A stretch of 64,000 bases of DNA, from contig LLEY01000222.1 in the NCBI GenBank assembly GCA_001414485.1, positions 1 to 64,000 of the forward strand. The letters run 5' to 3'. How positions within the stretch are numbered: the stretch's first letter is position 1; each line of letters opens with the position of its first letter. This document shows positions 44,493 to 54,041 of this stretch, piece by piece. The position numbers were made by a program, and so were the translations under genes. The DNA is from Calycina herbarum. Taxonomy: Eukaryota > Ascomycota > Leotiomycetes > Helotiales > Pezizellaceae. The notes beneath the pieces are model-generated. The model did not search any database. It was not told where the DNA came from and worked only from the letters and a program-made list of their open reading frames with translations.

Positions 44493-45781
44493 CTAGTGGT
44501 AGGGATAAATAATTGTACCCCCTGCCATGATGCTTCTAGCACCTTCTCGTACCCACTAGGCTTTCCACCAATCACTTAAATGGTCTCTATCACGCTGCTT
44601 TTACTTTAGTTACTACAACACATACTACTGTACGACCAAGACTCAAGCAATAATTAATCATGGATTCAGTCCCTACTCCTAAAGTACGATACCACTGTAC
44701 TCGCGACGACCGTCTCAAAATACAGACCTTATTTTTTAATGTAGGCTGGACCAAGTCTCAGATAGCCTTGCAGCTTAATCTTACAGAACGACAGATTAAG
44801 TACGCGTTAGTTCATCGTGTCACGCCTCAAAAGAAGCGTTCTGGCCGGCGGCCATTCCTTGGTCCTATAGAGAGGAAGCAGCTAATTGAATGGGTTTGTA
44901 CATCTGCAAAGAATAGAAGGACACCGTGGCATGAGATTCCAGCAATCTTTGGATGGGACTGTCATATTTACGCTATTGAAACTGCATTTAAACTTGAGGG
45001 CTTCGCTCGGCGTTGTGCTCTTAAAAAGCCAGACCTTACGGCAAAACATGCAGCTATTCGACTTACATGGGCTTGGGAGCATGTATTCTGGACCTGGGAA
45101 GATTGGGCATATATCCTTTGGAGTGATGAATCGTGGATACTGCCAGGAAAGCATAAAAAGATAAAGGTTACAAGAAGGCCTGGAGAAGAGCTACACCGTG
45201 ACTGTGTAGAACCTAAAGTTCAACGTAAAATTGGATGGATGTTTTGGGGTTGTATTTCAGGCCTATACGGGAAAGGGCCTGGTATCTTTTGGGAGAAGGA
45301 TTGGGGGACAATTACGTCGAAATCGTACCTAGAAAGGGTTGCTCTAGTTGTTCAAAACTATGCCTTACATAGAGGTCTTACTTATATGCAAGATAATGCC
45401 TCAGGGCACTCTGCAAAAGCAACAATTGAGGCGCTAAAAGCTATGGGGATTAAACCTATCTTCTGGCCTACAAAGTCTCCTGATCTTAATCCAATTGAGA
45501 CTCTTTGGGACTTAATGAAGGACTATATCCAGGAAAAAGACCCTCAAATCCACCGGTCCTACCTACGACTTAAGGAGGCAGTTTTAGAAGCTTGGGATAG
45601 TATTACATACACGCAAATTGAGGAGTTAATTAGGAGTATGCCAGCACGCTGTAGAGCAGTCATTGAAGCAGAAGGATGGCATACCAAGTATTAGGTAGTA
45701 ATAAAGCAGCGTTGATTAGCAATTTGTGGCGTCGTGGCGTTAGAAGTGCAGGGGGTACAATTATTTATCCCTACCACCAAG
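44493..45781 (+). mobile_element. Tc1/mariner transposon, copy B, nested in the TRIM (1289 bp)
   Basis: The ends share GTGGTAGGGATAAATAATTG followed by TACCCCCTGC. The outermost bases differ slightly: CTA- on the left, CTTG- on the right. TA dinucleotides flank at 44491-44492 and 45782-45783. The transposase is uninterrupted. Its TIRs are unrelated in sequence to those of copy A although length and organisation are nearly identical, so these are two different Tc1 families. Confidence 0.92.
44660..45694 (+). CDS. Intact Tc1-type DD34E transposase
   Basis: 344 aa, single exon. The N-terminal paired HTH region reads TRDDRLKIQTLFFNVGWTKS and continues QLNLTERQIKYALVHR. An Arg-rich linker is followed by GWDCHIYAIETAFKLEGF. 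The RNase-H-like catalytic core has ILWSDESW (first Asp), TYMQDNASGHSAKA (second Asp) and KSPDLNPIETLWDLMKDYI (Glu, 34 residues after the second Asp). No stop or frameshift is seen and both TIRs are present, so it may be functional. It would cut at its TIRs and insert at TA sites. Its insertion inside the TRIM shows it moved after that element. Confidence 0.93.
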   Translation: MDSVPTPKVRYHCTRDDRLKIQTLFFNVGWTKSQIALQLNLTERQIKYALVHRVTPQKKRSGRRPFLGPIERKQLIEWVCTSAKNRRTPWHEIPAIFGWDCHIYAIETAFKLEGFARRCALKKPDLTAKHAAIRLTWAWEHVFWTWEDWAYILWSDESWILPGKHKKIKVTRRPGEELHRDCVEPKVQRKIGWMFWGCISGLYGKGPGIFWEKDWGTITSKSYLERVALVVQNYALHRGLTYMQDNASGHSAKATIEALKAMGIKPIFWPTKSPDLNPIETLWDLMKDYIQEKDPQIHRSYLRLKEAVLEAWDSITYTQIEELIRSMPARCRAVIEAEGWHTKY

Positions 45782-45783
45782 TA

Positions 45784-45915
45784 TGCGTACAGGTGCTTTG
45801 ATTACGCAGGTTGCCTAGCTATTCTAGTCTTATCCAGATCTGCGGGAGAACACAGCATTTTGTCCTTACTGTACTGTAATACGCGCGAGCGCTACAGTAA
45901 CCAGCATTGCTACCA
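45784..45915 (-). other. TRIM interior with primer-binding site
   Basis: Immediately after the 5' LTR on the minus strand lies TGGTAGCAATG (45915-45905). Its first seven bases equal the start of a PBS complementary to the initiator tRNA-Met 3' end. No ORF is present. Confidence 0.65.
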
Positions 45916-46046
45916 TGTGAAAAAATGCTTTCATTGTGCCTCAAACCTCTTAAATGGAGGAAGAGAAAGGATGTATTTATATACAAATTTACAATTCTAG
46001 AATGTTCTAGATCACGTGTTACGGATTCTAAGCGATTCCAGCAACA
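45916..46046 (-). repeat. 5' LTR of the TRIM element
   Basis: 131 bp, 129 of 131 identical to the other LTR. It carries the same heat-shock element (45995-46011), CACGTG and TATA box upstream of a presumed start site, reading leftward. Confidence 0.9.
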
Positions 46047-46051
46047 CGATT

Positions 46052-46411
46052 CTATCTATTTCTGATACTCAGTCATTAATCATTATAAAGAAAGACTTTC
46101 TTCCCATAGCCAAAACAGAAATCCACCTATCCTCTAAACACGACGGGGAAAAACCTTTTCGCACATTTGATCGCAGCGCTGTACAAGAGGACAAAAAACC
46201 CGAACTTGACGAAGAGGTGGCAAAGAGATGACAAGACAGAAAACAAAAACGATACAATGCCCCTGAGTCACCATCCCTTTTCGAGGGGCGACGCCAAGGA
46301 GCCAAAAAGTAACCAAGATAAAAGAAATAGCCTAGGAAAGTATAAAAGACACAGATAAAATCAGCTCTTAGACACATCTATCGGTAGTTAGTCAATTAAT
46401 GAAAACACATT
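46052..46411. other. TRIM flank, no gene assigned
   Basis: A 102-codon minus-strand frame (46377-46069) could follow an intron after SYYK at 46426, via acceptor CCGATAG. Its sequence looks like chance Phe/Ser-rich translation. I do not call it. Confidence 0.35.
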
Positions 46412-47010
46412 TCAATTCTGTCGTCGAACACATACCTTGTAATAACTTCCATATACATCCAAGTGGCCCTCCCACACATACCAATTGAACCGACAATTTG
46501 TCGTTGCTGTGGACCCCCGTATCTTCTCCAAGATAAGGGGACCCGCCATTGTTAGTGGCGATTCAAACTCTTTGGATGGACTTTGTAGTGTTCCCACAAA
46601 GTCCAATTGATAAAAACCATGGTTTGAGTCACAAACCAGACATAATCTCTATCAAACAATTTGCTAGTCCTGGCGCGAACGTGTAGAGTACTGCGATTTC
46701 CCCATTTTCTGTTCCATCCTATGGGTAATCCACATGCACAGTTAAAATTGCATGTGCATAGGCATGTACAAGATTGCAGCTTGTAACATTTGCATGTGCA
46801 TCTACAAATTTCTGTGAGATTTGGCAACCAACTTTGACTGTAGTCAGTGTAGGGGTCATTGTATTGTTGTGGATGGGATGCATGAAAATTCCAAATGATC
46901 GGAGTGTCTCCAGGACTAGAATTTGTGTCATACGTGACGGCGATATATTGCCGAACATCTTGCATAAAATATTGCAGTACTTTGTTCCATGGCAGGAGGA
47001 GGGGGTCTGA
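46412..47010 (-). pseudogene. Degenerate coding remnant of unknown family
   Basis: Protein-like stretches occur in two frames. One runs LLLPWNKVLQYFMQDVRQYI to SQSWLPNLTEIC, then a garbled Cys-rich stretch over CATGTGCA repeats (46730-46800), then LFDRDYVWFVTQT. The other runs GFYQLDFVGTLQSPSKEFES to PLILEKIRGSTATTNCRFNW, then YVWEGHLDVYGSYYK before a GTATGT donor at 46435. The frame change near 46615 and the repeat expansion suggest an eroded gene. The family is not recognised. Confidence 0.35.
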
Positions 47011-47433
47011 AAGGGGGAAATAGGTCGACGAAAGAGTGTGATTTTCGGTTTTCAGTAACGAGTGTGAATTGATGGATCTATGGATATTATTAGTGGAATC
47101 ATAATTGTTTGTGTGGTAATAGTACGTACATGTTGTCAGAAATGTGGTTTTCCTGTCTGCGATAAGCCCCGAGGGCTATTGGGCTTGGTTCTGGTATGTA
47201 TCCTTTCTCTTCTTGCGTTTTACTATGACAGGTTAGAACTTGCGAGAAAATTTACTACTACTTATAGTAAATACCTACTGTCGGCGTAGGTGTCTCGCTA
47301 ACAAATTTGGTTTATAAAATGCCCTTTGGCAGTTGTCATACCCACAGAAATGCTGGGGCTTGTGGAGGCTAAGCTGATGACGTCTAGAAAAAACGCAAAT
47401 GTTAGTATTATAATGAATCTTGGAAATTACATA
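47011..47433. other. Intergenic, no gene seen
   Basis: A 69-codon plus-strand ORF (47080-47289) has two hydrophobic stretches but no other support. The rest is AT-rich. Confidence 0.4.
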
Positions 47434-49095
47434 TCAACGGTAATCTTTCCTTAAATGTTCTGCTCTGGAAAAAACCTTCGTTGGCACACATATATCACAG
47501 CTGGGGTCATGTTTGCCCTCTTTAGCTCGGCTTACACGGCCAGTAACAGGTGTGTATGTGACTGCTGGAATGGAGACTTGATCAGCCATATTGTGTCTTT
47601 CGGTAGTAGTGTGAGACCACATTTGATATCGATTTCGTTGTAACTCCCCTGTAGATGTATTTTTAGCTCATCAAAGCGGCACGCTTGTTGAATAAAGCCA
47701 TAGAATTGGGTCATTTATCGAGGGCGATTTGTCACTTACACATGTATTCACACGCTAGTTGGATGACTAGCTGCATCGCTTCTGGGGAGCAAGATATATT
47801 GGTGGATTCGTTGGACGACAACCACGGTTTAAGTCTATCAGAACTTCTTCTGGCTGGTATGAATTAAGCAAACGAAAAGGTATCTAGATACCTACAAGGT
47901 CGATTGAGGGTACTGTTTAGCGAAGTGTCGTCGATGATTGTCAGATCTCGAAAAGGTCTCACCACAGGTGTCACAGATAAATTTTCTCTCTTGGTGGATG
48001 GTTGTTATATGGCGCCGAAGGTCTTTTTTGATAGTGAAACCTAGGGTGTTGGTACAGCCACTAATGTTGCATTTGAAGAGTCGAGCATGTGTTTTGGCGT
48101 GTTTTCTTGGGTTTGGTTAGCATCTATGATGCATTTAGATATTAAAACTCACCTGAGATCACAAGCGCGAGTGAAGATCTTGTAGCAAGAGTTGTCGGTA
48201 CACTTCAATTGCTTGTCGTGCTTTCGTCGGTTCTTTTGTGCTTTTCTTGAGGAAAAAACAGAGTTTTGCTCGCTCACTGGAGAGAAATTTAAAGCGACAG
48301 AGGGGTTCGTGTAACCTGCAGTCGGATCAGGATGGCTTGTCTGGCTTTGATTGAAGGAGTGTTGTTGCTCAGGTGTTCTTGGAGAAGTTCCAGCGTCAGG
48401 AGTGCGCTTTAGACCCGAAGGGGAGAGACCTGGGTTTTGGAGCAAAGGAAATGTCTCAGATGGGTCTTCGAAATAAGGAGTGTGAACTGAAAATTCAGCA
48501 GTGGGTTGATCGTATATGGGTTGTGATGTGTGTGATGAGGGAGGTGCCAAGGAAGATTTTGTAGAATGCGAAGCCAGATTGCTGCTCCCTAACTGGTTGT
48601 AGTTGAGGGCGAGCAAGAGATCTTCAGATAATTCGAAATTGTCATGGATGACATGGAAGTCGTTGTTTGATGTACCGTGAAGTTCTAGGTCCGAGGGGCG
48701 AACATAAAGACTAGACGGCGGATTTTGTTCAAGAGAGTTTTCTAAACTATGGTTCTCGAGGTACTCTGAGATTTCTTGAGCGCGAAGACAGTATGTCTCC
48801 GCGCGAGAAACGCCGGAGGATTAGGGAGGAAGGTCGTTTGAGGTGGAGTTGCTCAAGCAACAATAGTTGGGGTGGAAATGTAGATTCCACCCCCACTGGC
48901 ACACAAGTGAGCCTGCGGGGGGATTGAAGCTATAAACAAGTAGAGAAACCGCGTTGATGGCAGAATCAGAGAAGTGGAGTTGGTTGTTCAAGAAACAGAG
49001 CACCCGAGGCCCAAAGTTATAGGAACGAGACAAGCAAGGCTGAAAACTGGTGGCCTCAAAGCTCTCTAAAGCGGCAGTAAATAAATCTGCTTACT
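47434..49095 (-). pseudogene. C2H2 zinc-finger protein gene, interrupted
   Basis: The main frame runs from about 49095 to 48168. It then continues through a 48-nt intron (GTGAGT...CCCAAG) into 48119-47892. Three fingers are clear: CTDNSCYKIFTRACDLR|KHAKTH, CNISGCTNTLGFTIKKDLRR to HITTIH, and CDTCGETFSRSDNHRRHF. A fourth, CDICVPTKVFSRAEHLRKDY, lies in a separate frame at 47642-47434 and may be a downstream exon, although its last His positions are lost. A TAA at 48823-48821 interrupts the N-terminal region after SNSTSNDLPP, and no in-frame ATG is found. It may be decayed, or an unseen intron may remove the stop. The role would be DNA binding. Confidence 0.5.
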
Positions 49096-49873
49096 TGGCT
49101 CTCGTTGTTCCAACTTTCTAGGGCAATTGAAGATGGTTATCCCAAAAGATTTGAACAATTCAAAATATTAACCGAAATATTCTCCAACAATGACTTCAAT
49201 TGTCTGAGAATATCTAGATTAAAACGTTAGAAGAATGACGAGAGTCACTCACTGCCGCTTTTATTGTGCATCACGAGCCTCCTACTCCGCGTCTTCACCG
49301 AAACTGGATAAAGCAGGCTCGCTTAACCAATCGGCTGCCGATACTCCTATGTGCATGATAACCCCTGAAGTACAGACGCCTCTTTTTGCTCAGCCCTGAG
49401 GTGGCCTCCCGTGGTGCCACGAGAAATTCCTTCACAACGTTCGAAGGATCTGGTAGTACAAGTTGTGTGTCTACAACTAAAAGGTCTGGCAATCGATCAT
49501 CCGAACATCATTTCATTTTACAACAATTGAGTTAATTGTCCGAGAAGGTTTTGACTAATTAAGAGAAACGAGTTCAATTACTGGAAACCTTTCTCACACA
49601 TTTAAGTTGATTTTCTAGATGGCACAATCGCATCACCCTTGAACCCTTTTTTCCATCACTTCAAATATTCCAGGACATCGGAAGGTAAGTTATCCCAGAC
49701 TCGGGGATGATGTACTTGGAAGAAAAGTCCGGATCTCAGAACTAAGATTGGAACGATTTGGGTTGCCTTGCCATACAGGTGAGTCTATACCAAAAGCCCG
49801 AAGGCTGCCCGTGAGCCCAGAAAGAAATCCTAATTTTGACAATCTTTCTAACATGTTTGCACAAGGAACCCGT
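49096..49873. other. Intergenic, no gene seen
   Basis: 3' flank of the small disordered-protein gene and possible 5' region of the zinc-finger remnant. ORFs of 65-82 codons on the minus strand have no support. Confidence 0.45.
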
Positions 49874-50391
49874 TCAACTCTCAAATTGTGATCCAATTCC
49901 CGCGAAATTCCCCTCTGGTTCCTGCACAGCATCCCCATATGCCATGAACCACGGCTCGTCCTGAGGGGGAGGGCCGAATTCCTCGAGACTCAACGCCCCA
50001 TCCGTTTGCTGAAATTGACGGCCTTGATAGCTCACTCCATATTGATAGTTTCTGGAAGCTGCAGATTCAGAATACTCAGCCAGCCATTGCTTGACGCTTG
50101 GGTCGGAGGAGGTATTTCCATTGGAATTGACATAGGAATTGGTGGAATGGGAGCTCGTGTGGGAGGCGGAGTTCTCGGCGTATTGGTGATGGGTAGAGGA
50201 GTTGTTTGAAACGTTGACAGGACGGTTGTCCTTTGTATGGGAAGTGGCTGGTGTCGAGTTCTTTTTGGATGCAGAACTTCGAGTGGTTTTTGACGAGCTG
50301 GAAAATGGTTGTTAGCTAGGTGATCTGATCGGGGGCTTTGCAAGCCATACCTCTTTGGCTCAGATGAATGATAATGATTGTGAGAAGGCAT
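49874..50391 (-). CDS. Small disordered Ser/Asn/His-rich protein
   Basis: Exons 50391-50351 and 50297-49874 give 154 aa. The first exon encodes MPSHNHYHSSEPK and is joined through GTATGG...TTCCAG (CTAAC branch). Removing the intron yields one open frame to the TGA at 49874, whereas reading through gives a Pro-rich artefact. The protein is Ser/Asn/Thr-rich with a conserved-looking patch VKQWLAEYSESAASRNYQYG near residue 85. An acidic, Pro/Phe-containing end follows (LSLEEFGPPPQDEPWFMAYG). There is no membrane segment or signal peptide. The composition is compatible with a regulatory or transcription-associated protein; the family is not recognised. Confidence 0.7.
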
Positions 50392-50751
50392 TTTAAAGTG
50401 ATGAACTGGTAGAGTGACTTGTTTGAGTTGAGGTTTTTGAATGATACAACGAAAAATTCTGTTTTCTGTTGATTAGAGCCAGATGGAGACAATCCCGGAC
50501 TTTATAGACCGTAGAAATGGAAGGCCATCCACAAGGGAGGCCTCCAAGTCTCCCTCTTATCCTATTGGGTGTGGCTCAGGCGCCTGGAATATGATACCTG
50601 GTCGAAGAGGGTCACGTGCATATACGTGACTTGAACAAAGAATCTGTTCAAACGAATAGTTTCGACTTGTAAATCGGGAACGACTATTAGCAAGGTGACA
50701 CAAATCAAGTAAATTATTGCATTCATCAGCTAACAATAAAAATAAAAATAT
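50392..50751. other. Intergenic, no gene seen
   Basis: Promoter side of the small disordered-protein gene and 3' flank of the PDI-like gene. CACGTG-like sites (TCACGTGC at 50612, CGTGAC at 50625) are present. No ORF. Confidence 0.45.
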
Positions 50752-52149
50752 TCACAACTCATCATGCCCCTCCCTCTGACCCCCAGCACCACGCCCAGCA
50801 CCACTAGGCGATATCTTCCCTTGCACAATATCCATCACAAACTCATCAATAACTTCCGGTGTGATCTCCATACTCTGATCGAAAGGGAACACCTGTCCCA
50901 CTCCTGGATTATACACCGCTGCTGCTGGTAGCCTTTTCGGATCCAAATCGAGCTGTGAGAGCATGTGGTTGTACTGAACAGCATCGACGGTGAGGAAACT
51001 GAGATATTCTTGGAATTTTGTTGCTAATTGTTTCAACTCTGCCCTGAAGGCAGAGCGTTCTTTGTCGGTTTGGGCAAATATGTAAACGAGGGATTTCCCG
51101 GACTAGGTTTTTGATGTTAGAATGTCATGGCTAGGCAGTCAATTGGGAAGACGCGGAGCGAAGAAGGGGTGGAGGGGCATGTTGTGAGAGAAAGATATAC
51201 CTTGAGATATTTGAGTTCATTTCTAACTGTGAGTTGTCCAACTGGAGGCTCTGTCATACCACGTACAAAAAGTTCGAGGCGAGAAGGGTTATAGGGTTGA
51301 CCTAAACCCCTCGGCTCATCCTCGTCGGGGAGATAACATGTTACCTGAGGAATTTCAAGGCCTTCATCGGCAAGAATTCCAAAAGAATAGCTGTGGTGAT
51401 ATTGTACTGCTAGATTCGTAAAGTAGCCATATAGGTCCGTATAGTCGCCTTTCGTGGGAATATATGCAATGAAAACTGCATCGTCCACCGAATGGAATGA
51501 GGTCACGTTTTGGTAAGTCAGTGTTGAGACTATTGGTCGTCTTGCTCTTTCAACGAAAGCCTTCATTCTTTGAAACTTTGTTAGTCGACGCACTATACAG
51601 TTGAACAGAGATAATTACGGAGCAGCTTTTCTCTCGCCTCGATATCGCGTCCATTTTTCGGGTCCTTGGAAGAATCTTATGGCTGGGAAGGAAGCAACAT
51701 CTTGCTCGGCGCAGAATTTGTGCTCTATCGTGCAATCAATACTAACAAACAAGTTCGAATCCTTTTTTGACTTTGCAATCTTCCATTCTGGCTCTAGGGC
51801 TTTGGATATTTCCCTGTTCAATGTTAGAATAAAATCCCGGAGATATGACCAGAATTTCACTTACGTAGTTGCCTAAATTTGATGGCTGATGTTAGAAGAT
51901 GGCACTTTGTTTGGACTGGAATTTGCTTACCGCGACAACTATATCGTGTTAGTGGTGCTAGAAAATCAAAAGGTCTTCAATTTGCTCCTATATAAAAGTC
52001 CACGAATTAAGGGGTTCGAGGCACTCACAGGCTACTAAGGCATCATCTTGTTTTTCAAGAATTGATTGTAATTTAGAACTCGATACATGCTCCCAGCAAT
52101 TTCCGGTCGTTGCAAGATACCAGATGGCCAGTCTGAGGTAAAACGGCAT
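50752..52149 (-). CDS. PDI-like ER protein with HDEL and a lost CxxC site; two 8-nt microexons
   Basis: Exons 52149-52029, 51938-51931, 51872-51865, 51813-51619, 51567-51201 and 51102-50752 give 349 aa. Exons 2 and 3 are 8 nt each. With them the sequence reads LVA-FVAATTEISKALEPEW, the same length as the PDI pattern FVAPWCGHCKALAPEW, so the CGHC is TEIS. VASFPAIRFF keeps the cis-Pro strand. Two further thioredoxin-like segments follow, and the protein ends GGQREGHDEL, an ER-retention signal. The start at 52149 gives a short hydrophobic signal (FYLRLAIWYLATT). It cannot form a redox disulfide at this site, so a chaperone or scaffolding role is inferred. It is divergent to a prolyl-4-hydroxylase. 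Splice borders are all GT-AG, and a CTAAC branch is visible in most introns. Confidence 0.85.
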
Positions 52150-52559
52150 TTTGTTGCGATATTGTGTAGGAAATATCGTGGAGAGAAAATGTATCCAACG
52201 TTGTTGCCCGCCGGAGAATAGGGGGTGATCGCTAAAAACAAGCTTCGTTGGATGGGCCAAAGCCTGAGCCACTCGCCAATTACAGCATCTCACACCACTT
52301 TTCAGCGCCACCAACCCCTGAAATCCCCCTCAATCCGAGCAGTTGCCACCATGTTTGTATCAGAAACGCTTCGTCCCATCGCCGCCATGATGGCATCGCA
52401 GCTTCTGAAACATGACAGCTACATCAATTCCTGTGCCTCCGGTTGAACTCGTCCAAGCTAGCGGAGAGCTTTATACGTAGAGAGCTTCATCTCCAACCAT
52501 GTCTGGAATATCAACATCGTCACCCCGCCATTCCTCAACAACTCCTTTCCAAATTCAAG
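52150..52559. promoter_or_regulatory. Shared promoter of PDI-like and prolyl-4-hydroxylase genes
   Basis: 410 bp between divergent start codons, GC-richer than other gaps here, with no third ORF of credit. Co-regulation is inferred from arrangement only. Confidence 0.55.
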
Positions 52560-53417
52560 ATGCCTCGAATCCCTCTCCTGCACGCCTTTCTTATCGTCAG
52601 CCTGCTGGCCGAGCGTGCAGTCAGTACAGCAAGTTCATCACAAACTGCTCTCCAATCGGTTGCATGCGAAGATCCTCAATACCGCGTTCATCTTCTTTCC
52701 AAGAGCCCGCTGGTGATCTATATATCCGATTTCGTGACGGCAGACGAAAGGGAGCATGTACAAGAACTGACGTAGGTATTCCATGTCTTCTCCCAGCTCC
52801 GGAAACCGTGCTGACATTTCTGCAGCAAAAGCTCATTCTCACGCTCCTCGGTCGCTGACGAGTCTGGCACCAAAGGCCAACGCCAAACGCGAACCTCACA
52901 ATCAGCATCAGTTCCTCGAGATGATATCGTACGCTGTATCGAAAACCGAGCGCTTGCCTTTCAAGGCTTCGATATTCCACGCTCCCACTTGGAGCCCCTC
53001 CAATTAGTCAAATACGGGACTGGCGAAAAATACCATCCTCACACAGATTGGTTCGAGGCAGAGTCGCAGATGACTGCGGAAGTGGGAGGAAACCGACAAA
53101 CCTCGTTCTTCGTATATATCGCTGCATCAAATATAACTGGCGGAGGGACGAACTTTCCCATGCTGGATGCACCAAGAGAAGAACGGTGGTGCCAGTATAT
53201 TGACTGTGACGAACCTTGGGAGAATGGGGTAACATTTCGACCGGTACCTGGAAGTGCCGTATTTTGGCAAAATCTGGCAGGAGATGGCACTGGGGACCCT
53301 GCTACACTGCATGCTGGGCTACCCGTTACGAGTGGGAATAAGATTGGAATGAATATATGGACGAGACAGTGGCCATTAAGCTCGGTATATAGGGGAACCG
53401 ATGATGATGCGATTTGA
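52560..53417 (+). CDS. Secreted/ER prolyl 4-hydroxylase (2OG-Fe(II) oxygenase)
   Basis: Exons 52560-52771 and 52826-53417 give 267 aa. The ATG at 52560 opens a signal peptide (RIPLLHAFLIVSLLAERAVS). The double-stranded beta-helix has LQLVKYGTGEKYHPHTDWFE, with HxD binding iron. TSFFVYIAASNITGGGTNFP follows. PGSAVFWQNL and TLHAGLPVTSGNKIGMNIWT supply the distal His and the Lys that binds 2-oxoglutarate. All cofactor residues are present, so it should be active on proline (or a similar residue) in secretory-pathway proteins. The intron is GTAGGT...TGCAG with phase 2. Three Cys (VACED, WCQYIDCDEP) fit an oxidising compartment. Lack of an HDEL end suggests either secretion or retention by a partner. 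Confidence 0.9.
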
Positions 53418-54041
53418 GAAGCAATAATGACATTCCAACTTTGAAACTTCAATTTTCTAGGAGCCAAGCTAAGATAGAAGGCCAAGGAGTCTTAGGCCCA
53501 CACACAACCTTCGTATCTCGCTTGAGAATCTTCAAGCTACTGACTCCAGCGGTTGCACCAGTACCTCACTATTAGATTGAAATCTTATCTCATTTGATCT
53601 GCTACTCGGCGATTTCCCAAGTGGGATGGGCCTTTGACGACGAGTCGGCTGTTTGCATTCATTCAAGGTAGTATTTGTCTTGCAGCTCATGGGTGGTCAG
53701 CATCGTGTGGGGCTATGGAAATCTACTTTATCCTCAAGGTTATTTGTAAGTGAAGAGCATACTGGCTAGGTTTACGAATTAGTGTGAACCCCGCTTCGGT
53801 ATACAGATAATTGATATAGGTAGGAAGCTCAGTCTTTTTCTTCCTTTTCTTCCTCTCAGTTTCACATTGTATGCCGATTCGAGTTTGTTACTGTCTCTTC
53901 AACACAGGTCTGGAACTGAAAGCTGGGATTCCGGCAGATAGAAAAAGTGCCGAGGAGGTATATACCCCAATCCCATGGTGTTCTATTAAATCAATTTCTG
54001 ACTTCCGAATAGAAATCTACAAACCAAAAAGGTTGCCCAAT
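53418..54041. other. Intergenic / leader of MFS gene
   Basis: The MFS frame is open from 53871, but similarity begins at the ATG at 54042 (MGAFFVLEDHHLPRVPGT), so the upstream 57 codons are treated as leader. Nothing else is seen. Confidence 0.5.

Larger units (their letters stand above)
44110..46046 (-). mobile_element. TRIM-type LTR retroelement with a nested Tc1 transposon
   Basis: Two 131-bp LTRs (44110-44240 and 45916-46046) differ at 2 positions. Each begins TG and ends CA. A 5-bp target duplication CGATT flanks the whole (44105-44109 and 46047-46051). Read on the minus strand, the 5' LTR is followed immediately by TGGTAGCAATG. That matches the TGGTAGC start expected of a primer-binding site for initiator tRNA-Met. 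The 3' LTR is preceded by the purine tract AGGGGGAG. Apart from a Tc1 insertion at 44493-45781 the interior is only ~380 bp and non-coding. This is the structure of a TRIM/SMART, mobilised in trans by an autonomous element not in this window. Its 1.5% LTR divergence means it is fairly young. Confidence 0.9.

Noticed and set aside
46069..46377. Possible terminal exon with hydrophobic stretch
   Set aside because: A plausible acceptor exists, but the translation is Phe/Ser-rich and resembles noise beside the TRIM target site.
47080..47289. 69-codon ORF with two hydrophobic stretches
   Set aside because: Too short, no context and no splice partners; hydrophobic runs are expected by chance in T-rich DNA.
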